Assembly: GCF_947507565.1 (NCBI RefSeq)
Contig: NC_089177.1
Coordinates: 2,356,001-2,420,000, forward strand
Length of the DNA: 64,000 bases
Reading direction: 5' to 3'
Source: Oscarella lobularis
Taxonomy: Eukaryota; Porifera; Homoscleromorpha; Homosclerophorida; Oscarellidae
The position numbers were made by a program, and so were the translations under genes. This document shows positions 19,625-28,763 of the stretch, one piece after another. The notes beneath the pieces are model-generated. The model was not told where the DNA came from and searched no databases. It worked only from the letters and a program-made list of their open reading frames with translations. Numbering within the stretch: the first letter of the stretch is position 1; the number at the start of each line of letters is the position of its first letter.

Positions 19625-22480
19625 ATGCTTCATGCTTGCACGCTCCTTCACCGCAACAATGCGATTATTGAGAAGCCTTTTACACTTCTTTTACTCCTCC
19701 TGTTCGGCGTTTGTTCGACGAAACACGTCACTCATCCCATCTTTCCCGACGTCGACTTCGTCTTTCACGACGACTACGACCCTCTGGGTTGGCGTCTCAC
19801 CAAGCCCGACTTCCTCCAACTTCCCAGATCGAATCCAAACGAATCAGCTCCGGTCCTCATGTTCTACATGCGTAAATCTGACTCAGCGGCCTTCAATGAC
19901 CCATTCTACTCGTGGGACTGCCTACAATGTCAGTTGTGGGTGTCCTATTCGTACGACGGCGGCTTAGTTTGGAAGACGCCCTTCTGTTTTCTCGATCTTC
20001 CGACCGGCTACTTGGATCCGACAAAGGGTTGGTGGGGACGTGACGGTCCTCGTGTCAGTCTCCAGCAGTTCAACGGCGTCTCGTCGCTTCACATTGGTAT
20101 CAGCAAGAGAACCACGGACCAGACGACCGCACTGGCGCTTTTTCATTTTTCCACAAACGGATCGCTCCCGGACGGACGCCATCCACGGAACAGAAATATC
20201 TTTCCGTCGCCTCAGGTCGTCATGTCGGAGAACGTCGGCACTCTGCCACACACGTAAGAAGAGCTCTCACAGATATAAGTAAAGTCTTATCTGTTTGGTA
20301 CCGTTTTGGTTATTTAGTGTAGCGCACGTTCAACTGCCCGTTATAGAGCGGACATAACACTTTGATTTTGCTGACCAAGCGCATTTCCCTAACTTCGTAT
20401 GCGTTTGCTAGACTCATAATATACTCCCCCACTCCCCTGCCCCTATTAGTTCCCCGCATGATGTTCGTAGTTTTAGGGCCCCAGTTATGCTAGAGTTTTT
20501 GCCTTGTTTTCTGTCACCACCCTTCCCTGTTCGTGCTTGAGATTCTTAAAATAAATAATCCCGAAGGTGTGACCATCATGGCACGGTGGCTGCATGGTCA
20601 ATCTCCAAGAGCTCCGGCCTTCCTAGTCACTCTCTCCAATGCGCCTGTGAGGCACCTCGGATAAACCTCCATAGCGCCGTCTTCCGTGTGGTTTGTGTCA
20701 AGTGTCGCAAATTTTTTTCTTTTTTTAAAGTTATCTACGTGAAAGACGCCCGTTTTTTTGCTCTAAACAGTCAAACGACGCTTAGTTACCGAAGGGGGCC
20801 TCAGTTCAAAGTTTGGCTTGCACTGGCTGTACTAACGTTTTGATCATCTGATCGCTGTTGCAAAAACGGGTAGGAAAAGCAGGAAACAAAGATACAGTAG
20901 TCTACCAAAGATAGTCTACCTACCAAAGCCTTAGCGTTTGCAATGTGATTTTACTCATAAAAGTCCGAAACATAGATGACGACAATGCGTAGGAGCTTTT
21001 AATTGAACAGTAGTACTGTATAAGAGACCTTAATTTACTCCATGTGTAGACCCATCGTCGTGAATAACGGTAGTCGACTGTTATTCCCAATTCATTATTC
21101 TGCGAGAAGTTCAACAAGTCCTCCCTATGGATTGTGCAATGTCATCGTCTTCTATTCGGACGATTTTGGCATAACGTGGTCACAAGCAACGCCTGAACTA
21201 GTCGTGCCGTCGCCACACGGTGGCGACGGCGCCAACGAGCCGGCTGTCATAGAATTGCTGAACGGAACTCTGTGGATGTTAATGCGAACGAGTCAGCCGG
21301 TCTTGTACGAATCGTTCTCGCTCGATTACGGTTCGACGTGGAGCACGCCGTCGCCGACTCGATTTGCGTCCTATTCCTCGCCGCCTGAACTGATGCGGCT
21401 CAGAGCGAGAGTAAAGGACTCCGCCGCATCCAGATGTAGCAACTTGAGAATTTTATTTAGGACGATCCCGGTATTCTTCTGATATGGAATAACGGCTTGA
21501 TCAGTGACGGCGATGACGCATTCGGAAGATCTCGTCAGGTTTGCGTATTCACTTGTTTTTTCCTCTCCCCTTATAACTCTTCAGGTTATCCACGGTGCTG
21601 TGTCGTATGATGAAGGCTCGACTTGGCACGGATTTCGCGAACTGTATCGCGATCCTTACATGGACGTACCCTACGAGTACGGCCACGATTCTGGCACAGC
21701 CTATGCGACCGGCAAAGAAATGGAAAACGGAAACGTGGTTGCATCAGCGGGACAGGTAAAGAAATTCATTTCCCCAAACACAACCGAATCCCCGGGAATA
21801 TCACATTCTTCTTCCTCTTCTCTCCTCGAACAAAGGGAGCTCTTCGCCAGACCGTCTTTGTCTTTGATCCTCGTTGGCTCACTGAAACGACGCAGCACAC
21901 GTCGATCAACGACGTCGTCATCTTCAACGACACGACGAATTACAACGGAAGTTATTTCACGTCGTACGGCGTCGAGGGCGTCTCTCGCATTCTAGATCCG
22001 ACCAACAGCAGTCACTACGTGATTCAGTTTGATGCTCGATCGTTCTTCCATGCCTTACCCACTGTTATCTATAATTTTCCGGGACTGAAGCGTGGCCAGA
22101 TGGTCCTCACTCTTTATGCAGCGTCTGACGATTTTTCTGCGTCGATCAAGATCGTGGATTTCTTCTCGCCGCCGAATACTGCCGTCGAAGACGAGCTTAC
22201 TGTGTTTGCGTTTGAGATCCTTTCTGATTGTCGTTCAAGCAGTTCGCAGGGCTTGTGCATCTCCGCGCGCGAGTGGGATGAAGTATGGCTCAATTGGGAC
22301 ACGGACGTTGGCGTTTGTAATGCGACGTCTAATGGTCGTCACGAAGAGTTCCAAATTAGGTCGCTGAAATTTGTCGTGCAGCCTTCGTATCTCCGGCTTC
22401 AAGTTCTTTCTGGGTTTATGCATCTCAGGGAGATAGCCGTCCGTTCATCCGAAAGAAGGGATAATGTTTTTGAGTGGTAG
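19625..22480 (+). CDS. Secreted Asp-box (sialidase-fold) protein, tandem copy 3 (diverged)
   Basis: Five exons (19625-20253, 21050-21410, 21461-21538, 21585-21755, 21836-22480) encode 627 residues with the same exon phases as copies 1 and 2 but clearly diverged sequence. Asp boxes S-D-D-F-G-I-T-W, S-L-D-Y-G-S-T-W and S-Y-D-E-G-S-T-W are kept. The ATG at the site homologous to the other copies' start is now out of frame. The usable start is an upstream ATG giving M-L-H-A-C-T-L-L-H, followed by a hydrophobic T-L-L-L-L-L-L-F-G-V core that still looks like a signal peptide. Intron 1 is about 800 bp instead of about 50-60 bp because a dispersed repeat has inserted (20303-20870). All splice sites remain usable, so I call it a functional gene. 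Confidence 0.8.
20303..20870 (+). mobile_element. Dispersed repeat copy R1 inside an intron
   Basis: Shares several blocks with 54187-55430: a left block beginning TTTGGTTAYTTAGTGTAGCG, a block with AAGGTGTGACCATCATGGC, and a right block with CTCCAATGCGCCTGTGAGGC through AAGGGGGCCTCAGTTC. R1 is shorter and lacks an internal about 600-bp section present in R2, suggesting an internally deleted, non-autonomous copy. No terminal inverted repeats or clear target duplication were found. The class is unknown; a decayed non-LTR retroelement is one possibility. Confidence 0.6.
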
Positions 22481-22537
22481 CCTTAGCTAGTGGCCTAACG
22501 GCTAGCCTGTTTGTGCTCAGTCCAAATTACAAAAAAA
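22481..22537. other. Convergent 3' spacer (sialidase-like 3 / RIG-I-like receptor)
   Basis: Only 57 bp separate the stop codons of two convergent genes. It contains no obvious AATAAA signal, so 3' UTRs probably overlap antisense. Confidence 0.5.
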
Positions 22538-25146
22538 TCACGCGCTATTAAAAGGTTCAAATCTAAAGGTAAGTTCGTTTTCGTATTCCGCCCATCTCTT
22601 TCTCAGCTTCACCGGAGATCCGTCGGCTCTTTTCAACTTTATTTTTCTACATGCAAGACAGGGATGCTCTTTATCCAATCCTTTGCACTGTATAATTGCT
22701 CCGACAGACTGCGTGCATATTTTGCACCGAAGGTCGTACTTTCTTCTGTCTCCATGTTGCCTGGCCATTTTCTCTTCTGCATTCTTCACCTTTTCCACCT
22801 TTTCTAAAATATTTCGACGCCTTTGACTACCAATTTTGAGCCATTCATTTCCTTTAGGTCACCTAGGGTACAGAGAACAGTCTCGCATTCGGCAGTGCTG
22901 CAGTGTACCGTGACATGTGCGACTTCTTCTGACATATTGTTTGCACGACGATTGTTTCTTTCTTCTGTTTCTGCTTCCAATTCCACCATTATGATCTTTT
23001 GCTTTTCGTCAATCAGCTTTTCTTGTTTTTCTTTGTTCATCTCGTCAATTTTTTTCAAAGCCTTATGCATTGTTACTAATCTGTCCTTGTTTCGAATTTC
23101 GCGTCTTTCGTCTGAGCTGTCTTCTGTTACAATGAGGATTCTTTCACTATGCTTTGCTCTGGCTCTTCCAGCCATCTGGACGTGACTAATTTCATTTCTG
23201 ACATAACTGTATCTGATAATCGCTCTGCAACTAGGAATATCAATTCCAGCTTCAGCTGTAGAAGTAGCGACGAGAAGATTGCATTTACCCAATCTGAATT
23301 TATCAAGATGTCTTTGCTGCTTAACAAGAGACATCTGATCTTTACTTTCTGACCCTATGCCAGTAAGAGTGACTGGCTTTACAACAGTGTTGAGTTGCTC
23401 GTCGTCTCTAATAAACCTTTCAAACGTTTTGGTTTGTGCTCGAGTACACACAAACAATATGACTTGGACTTGGGAATTTGTGCCTTCTGGTGGCGTACTA
23501 CGAAAAATGCGCAGCAGCTCTTTCTTAAGAGTGTCAAGCTTTGCATTGGGATGACCAACAACAGACTGAAACTTGGAGAGTAGGCTGTTATAGCAGTGTT
23601 CTACGTCTTCCGTTACGCTCTTTTCGTCTAAGCGTGGCCCTTCTTTCAAACTCTCTTTTGCCTTCTGCAAATGAATTTTAACTGCTGCAAGATCTGCATC
23701 TTCATAAATTTCTAAGGCTGTATTTAGTTTCCACAAACAATCACCAAGTATTTGGAAGGCGAACTTTTCTTGCAAAATACCATCATTTCGCAGCGTAGTG
23801 GCCCATATGTCATAGCTCCGTGACCCTTGCGCTGGCCTATTGAGCTCATCACCGTTCTCTGCACTCAGCTTGTTCTCAAAATCGATCATTGCTTCGGTAA
23901 TGTGTTTTATGACACTGTCCGCACGAGGTCGTCGAGGAACTCGTTTTACATCAGTCCAGTTCTTGGGATCGTAGTAGCTGTCTTCGTTGTGCATTGCAAT
24001 GTCTTTGGCATCAAGTAGTGCACAGAGCTCAATCAGGCGATCAGTCGCCTTATCGACCTCTTTGGTAGTGCCACCCGCTCCAGGCGACGCTGTCAGACCA
24101 AGGATTAGAGGAATGGTTTTTCCTGACGTTTTCTTTCCAATCACTTCCTTCATTAATCGGTTGTATTGGTGTTGTCCAGCGACGACATTATGACATTCGT
24201 CGACAACTATAAGAGACAATTGTTCAAGTACGTCACTTTCGAATTTCGTGTAGTCAAGGAACAGCCCACCCGTCATCACCACAACATCGAAGTCTTGCAA
24301 ATATGTTTGCAGTCTTGTCCCGCAACCAGCTTTAAGCGTTCCGACTTTTGGTCCATCAAGGTACTGACGAAAGCGATCTTTCTGCTGCTCTACGAGTGCA
24401 TTATCCGGAACAATAAAAATGCTCTTGCATCTTTTGCTCTTTCTTTCGAGCCTGTCTGCTTCTTCAAGTTGCCGGTTCCACAGTGAGTGAAAAACAATTG
24501 CGGCTACTAGGGTTTTGCCAGTTCCTGTGCCTGCTATTACAATGGAGTTCTTCTTCCCTACACCAAACTGAGCCAAGTCGAATTGGTAGTCATGTGGCAC
24601 AATCTTTAGCGAGCAAAGTTTTCCTGCTTCGTCCTCAGGTGCGACTTGTACAGGCTGAGGTGTTATGTCAGCTTGGCTCTCCTTCAAGATTTCGGTAAGC
24701 GACGGACTTTCCATTTCCTTTTCTTCCGCCACCGGTTCACGTGATAGTGCGCGTTCTTTAGGCTTAGGCTCGTCTTCCGAGCGGTCACGGTCAGGAGGAA
24801 CCGGAGGAACCGACGGACTCTGGACTTCCTCAGTCGGAACTGAGCCTTGACCATTGTTGATCTTTTCTAGAAGCTTTTTGCTCAGAGAGCTTTTGTCTTG
24901 ACTTGCAAGAACTGCACAGAATGTGTTGAAGCTTGGAGAAGGACGTTTCATAAGTGAACCCAGAAGATCTCTAGTTAAATCCTCCTTTGATTTTCTATTG
25001 TACTCTTGTCGAAATGTGCTGTACGTGTCAAGGGTAATCAGCTTTGCTTCGAGAAAGCCATCTACCAGAACATTGATGTCTTCAGAAAGCAACGTCACAG
25101 CTGCCCTATAACAATCAATCAATTCTTCCCACTTTGGATCTGCCAT
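22538..25146 (-). CDS. RIG-I-like receptor (DExD/H RNA helicase with N-terminal death fold)
   Basis: Two exons (25146-22863 and 22803-22538, 59-bp intron) give 849 residues. Residues about 1-95 form an all-helical CARD-like death fold, followed by an acidic/proline linker. The superfamily 2 helicase core starts near P-H-D-Y-Q-F-D-L. Motif I is A-G-T-G-T-G-K-T (205-212), motif II D-E-C-H (316-319), motif III-like T-A-S-P-G, and motif VI Q-M-A-G-R-A-R-A. A helical insert sits between the two RecA lobes, as in RIG-I, MDA5 and LGP2. The last exon supplies C-K-I-C, then C-L-A-C about 20 residues later, a zinc-binding candidate where the RLR regulatory domain should be, though it is compact. The family senses viral or abnormal RNA in the cytosol. 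Only one death fold is visible, versus two CARDs in RIG-I/MDA5. Divergent from the DSE gene with 103 bp between starts. Confidence 0.88.
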
Positions 25147-25249
25147 GCTTTAATTAGAAGTCGAATCCGTCTGTACTCAAAAATGTAAATTTGATGTGCG
25201 GGCGAGCTCTCGTGACGTCAAACTTAGAGCACGCTAGTCTACCTACTGG
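25147..25249. promoter_or_regulatory. Bidirectional promoter of the RIG-I-like receptor and DSE genes
   Basis: A 103-bp spacer separates the two start codons. It contains TACTCAAAAATGTAAAT (from 25174), a motif also found upstream of sialidase-like gene 3 (from 19569). GTGACGTCA, a CRE-like site, is at about 25212-25220. A role in regulation is inferred from position only. Confidence 0.5.
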
Positions 25250-28200
25250 ATGTTCTGTTTTCTTGGTCTGGCGATGATTCTAGGTGTTTTGTTCTTCGCC
25301 TGTCTCGTTGACGTCAACGGCGACTCGTCGCTTCATCCTATGCTCTACTTTACGTCGGCGGACGTCGCCTCGCTGCGATCGAAATCGACGACAACCCACG
25401 CGCCGATTTTCACCCGACTCAAGATCCTAGTCGATCGCGTCAAAGCATCGCCGACGACACTACTAGCGCCGACCGATTGGAAGAAATTTGGATCGCGATG
25501 GAACGAAGAATACGGCAATCGACTCGCACCGTGCGCTTTCTACGCCCTACTCCGTCCAAACGACAAAAAAATCGAAGAACACGTAATCAAAGCCATGGAC
25601 AACATGGCCGCTTATCCCGACTGGAAAGTCGCCCCGTCGCCTCTCGACGAAGTGCCGATCTGCCACTCGTTGATCGGCTTCGTGTCGGCGTACGATTTCA
25701 TCTACGATCGATTAGACGAAAAACGGCGAAAAATTTATATGGATAAAATCGTTCACGTGACCGCGGAGATATACGATCGGGCGAGAAAGGCGTGGTGGGG
25801 TCATTCGTACGTGCAAAATCACGTGGCCACGAACACTATAGCGCTACTCACTAGCGCTATACTCGTCGTCAAGACGACGACGAAGCACGCCGGCGTTGCA
25901 ACGACGTGGCGAAATTTTGCCGCCGCGCATTTTCGTCGAACGATCGAAGTGCTCAATTTGGTCGTTGACGGTTCGATGGACGAGGGAACGGGATATGGGA
26001 GCTACACAACGCGATCGCTGACTCAGTACGTCTTTCTCATGCAACGTCACATGGGAGTCAATTTGACCGGCGAATTCTGGCTACAACAGTACCTCAGGTT
26101 CACGCTCGGCACGACGTTGCCCGGTCGACGCGAAATCATTGGCATTGGCGATTCGGGGGCGACGTGGTTCTACGGACCAGAGAGCCAGCTCGTCTTTTTA
26201 GACGCCTTTGTGTTGCGGAACGGCTACGCCAATTGGCTAGCGTCGCGCGTGCGACAGTGGCGACTCGACGTAGCCAGCAGTTCAACGACCAATGCCATGG
26301 GAGAGTCCACTCTTCACACCGAATACATCTGGTACGATGCGTCGGTTCCCGAACGATCGCCGCTTTCCGATTTCGATTCGCTTCAGCGCTTCAGCGACGC
26401 CGGCTTGGTGACGTATAACGGCGCTGCGGACGCCGATAAGACGTTTTTCTCGTTCAAATCGGGACCCCTTCACGGTCGAGGCGTCTACGTCGCCGTCGAG
26501 AATCACACGTTTCCGTGGCTGACCAGTTGGCGCGGATCGCTCAATCCCGGTCACGAGCATCCCGATCAGAACTCGTTCGTTTTCTATCCGCGCGGCAAGC
26601 CGTTCGTCACCGAAGCGCTCTACGGTCCCAAGTTCACGTTTCTCAACAACGCGCTCACGTTTCGCCCGTCGCGCGCGACAAAGTGTCGCGCGCCGGACGA
26701 AGGCCAATTGGGCGAATGCGGCAAGTGGCTCGACTGGAAGTCGCCCGGAATGGAACGCGCTTGGGCCGACGTCGTCACCGCGTCGCGTCGCGACGGCATG
26801 GTCTTCGTCGCCGGCGAAGCGGCGCGCGCCTATCACAGTCATCTCAAACTGAAGAGCGTCTATCGAGCGACGTATCTCCTCTGCGACGACGTCCTGCTCG
26901 TCGTCGATCACGTCGAAACGAAACCGGACAGTCAATTGGAGTCGATGAACGCTTACTTTCACAATCGTCAAGCGCCGTTTCGAATCGTCGATCGACGTCG
27001 ACGAGCGACGTTGAATCTCGACGACGAAACGTACTACGTCGACTGGGTGACGGCGAACGAGGAAGAGAGTTCGGCGAACGGCACGACGGGATTGTACGAT
27101 CAGCCGCGCGGCGGCGGATTCATACGAACGCACTTTTTGAACATCTCGTTCGAATTGGACTTTCCTCGCACGCGCGTCGCGTATCTGTTTCGCGGCGCCG
27201 GCGCTCCCGACGTGCGTCGTTTCAGCTTGATCGTCGATTCGTCGATTGGCGTGACAGTTGTCGTCGATTTCGTCGGTCGTCAGTCGTATCGCGCTAAACT
27301 CGTGACCGATTATCGATCGGTTCAACACCGACTCGACTATATGGGATTTCTCGGCTACGGAAGCGTTGACGTTATTGACATCGAATCGGTGAAATTCGGA
27401 ATCGAGCTCAATGTCACGGAAACGCGAGAAAATAAACGAGCGACATCGCGATTGGGCGACGGAAATGTTATGATGATGATTTCTCTGCTATTAGCAGTCA
27501 TAATCATGACCGGCGTCGCTCTATTCTACTTCAAACGAAAGGCGAAGGTCGACGTTCATTGTTTCGTCGTTTTTATCTTCCTCTTTTGTTTCGTCAGCCT
27601 GCCGCTTTATCTGTATCAAACGCGGCACGCTTCGTCGGCGATGGAACGCTTGAAAGTGCCGACGTCTCGTTCGCCGCTCGTGCCCGCTCTATTCGTCGCG
27701 TCGCTTCCCAACGCCGGCGTCGATCTCGTCGCCGCGCTCGTGACGAACGAAACGGACATATTTCACGTGCGTCTCGGCTCGTCGCCGCTCGGCGACGCCG
27801 ACGTCGTCTACTTGAAGGACGGCTATTCGGAAGCGTGCGAGTGGTCGCGCGATCATCCGAGAATCGGCGACTGGTTTCGCGCCTATTTCACTCGTCCCGA
27901 GTCCTTATTCAAGTCGACGGCACGTCAAACGGCCGAGTGGAAAGCGCTCAAAGCCCTTCGTTGGGAACATCCCGGCTCGATCGTCGCGCTTCTCTCCGAC
28001 GGGCAGAACATGAATCTCAAATTGCCGTGGATAGTTAATCGAACCGGTTCGATTCTTCACGCGATCTTTTTCGTGCGCGATCCGCGTGCCTGGGTTGCGT
28101 CGACGATGAAAAGCGCCGTCGATGTCGAATCGAAACTCAAGTCCATGTTCGAATCGTTGCACAGTCACTGCAACGTCGGCACCGGTTATCCGACCGAATA

Positions 28201-28591
28201 CAAGAGTCTAGAGGAGTCGTTTCGCGACGGGAAGAAACTGGCGGCGCACGAACTCCTAGCGACGCTGTGGAAGGCGAATACGGAAGCGGCGTTACGAATC
28301 AACGCCGCTTTGCCGTCGTCCAACTATCGGCTTTATCGCTTCGAGGATTTGATGCGGGAGCCCGTGCGAATAGCGACGGCGATCTACAACTTCGTCGGCC
28401 TGCCGCTGCCGCTCGCCGCCGAGCATCGCATTCTGCAGGCGACGCGAAGCGACGTCTTCAATCCGCCGCGCGTCGACGCGTGGCGAAAGGATCTGGGAGC
28501 GAACGCAATCGCCGACGTTGAGCGCATATGCGAGAAAACGATGCGAAAACTCGGGTACAGTCGAACCCCGCTTAGTGACCACCTCAGTTGA
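25250..28591 (+). CDS. DSE: Dermatan-sulfate epimerase (DSE/DSEL type) with C-terminal sulfotransferase-like domain
   Basis: Single-exon gene of 1113 residues. A signal sequence (F-L-G-L-A-M-I-L-G-V-L-F-F-A) precedes the epimerase. Likely catalytic residues match the DSE family: N-H-V-A-T-N (His191), G-T-G-Y-G-S-Y (Tyr249) and G-H-E-H-P-D-Q-N (His435/His437). The enzyme converts glucuronic to iduronic acid in chondroitin to make dermatan sulfate, in the ER/Golgi lumen. Two hydrophobic segments near residues 742-790 precede a sulfotransferase-like domain with A-S-L-P-N-A-G-V-D (PAPS 5'-phosphosulfate loop position) and F-V-R-D-P-R-A-W-V-A-S (3'-phosphate site). The last about 11 codons and the stop lie within a 177-bp TIR transposon, so the natural C terminus has been replaced. 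Vertebrate DSEL is also intronless and carries the same domain order. Confidence 0.9.
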   Translation: MFCFLGLAMILGVLFFACLVDVNGDSSLHPMLYFTSADVASLRSKSTTTHAPIFTRLKILVDRVKASPTTLLAPTDWKKFGSRWNEEYGNRLAPCAFYALLRPNDKKIEEHVIKAMDNMAAYPDWKVAPSPLDEVPICHSLIGFVSAYDFIYDRLDEKRRKIYMDKIVHVTAEIYDRARKAWWGHSYVQNHVATNTIALLTSAILVVKTTTKHAGVATTWRNFAAAHFRRTIEVLNLVVDGSMDEGTGYGSYTTRSLTQYVFLMQRHMGVNLTGEFWLQQYLRFTLGTTLPGRREIIGIGDSGATWFYGPESQLVFLDAFVLRNGYANWLASRVRQWRLDVASSSTTNAMGESTLHTEYIWYDASVPERSPLSDFDSLQRFSDAGLVTYNGAADADKTFFSFKSGPLHGRGVYVAVENHTFPWLTSWRGSLNPGHEHPDQNSFVFYPRGKPFVTEALYGPKFTFLNNALTFRPSRATKCRAPDEGQLGECGKWLDWKSPGMERAWADVVTASRRDGMVFVAGEAARAYHSHLKLKSVYRATYLLCDDVLLVVDHVETKPDSQLESMNAYFHNRQAPFRIVDRRRRATLNLDDETYYVDWVTANEEESSANGTTGLYDQPRGGGFIRTHFLNISFELDFPRTRVAYLFRGAGAPDVRRFSLIVDSSIGVTVVVDFVGRQSYRAKLVTDYRSVQHRLDYMGFLGYGSVDVIDIESVKFGIELNVTETRENKRATSRLGDGNVMMMISLLLAVIIMTGVALFYFKRKAKVDVHCFVVFIFLFCFVSLPLYLYQTRHASSAMERLKVPTSRSPLVPALFVASLPNAGVDLVAALVTNETDIFHVRLGSSPLGDADVVYLKDGYSEACEWSRDHPRIGDWFRAYFTRPESLFKSTARQTAEWKALKALRWEHPGSIVALLSDGQNMNLKLPWIVNRTGSILHAIFFVRDPRAWVASTMKSAVDVESKLKSMFESLHSHCNVGTGYPTEYKSLEESFRDGKKLAAHELLATLWKANTEAALRINAALPSSNYRLYRFEDLMREPVRIATAIYNFVGLPLPLAAEHRILQATRSDVFNPPRVDAWRKDLGANAIADVERICEKTMRKLGYSRTPLSDHLS

Positions 28592-28734
28592 CCGCCACCC
28601 CGTTATAATGACCACTTTTAAGGAGAACACTACACGTTCTCCGCCTACACTACATTTTCGGGTGGGCGGCCACCTCGCTCTAGCGACCACCTATTACGTG
28701 TCCGAAGGGTGGTCGTTGCAGCGGGGTTCGACTG
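28558..28734. mobile_element. 177-bp pogo/Tigger-like MITE carrying the DSE stop codon
   Basis: CAGTCGAACCCCGC at the left end is matched by its exact reverse complement at the right end. The element is flanked by TA on both sides (28556-28557 and 28735-28736), the signature of a TA-targeting pogo/Tc1-mariner type insertion. Sub-terminal parts (CTTAGTGACCACC and GGTGGTCGTTGCA) are also imperfectly inverted. It has no coding capacity and must have been mobilised in trans. The DSE reading frame enters it and stops at its 34th base. Confidence 0.85.
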
Positions 28735-28763
28735 TACTGATAAAGTCATTTCCTCCTCTTTTT

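Noticed and set aside
19625-22480. Sialidase-like copy 3 as a pseudogene
   Set aside because: Despite the inserted repeat and shifted start, all exon phases match the other copies and no internal stop occurs.
22804-22862. RIG-I-like helicase ending at an early stop, followed by a separate small zinc-finger gene
   Set aside because: A 59-bp intron (GTGACC to TTTTAG) joins both parts in frame and total length is a multiple of three.
26282-27328. 348-codon open frame antisense to the DSE gene
   Set aside because: It mirrors a strongly coding, codon-biased gene on the other strand; its product is arginine-rich with no domain, as expected for a shadow frame.
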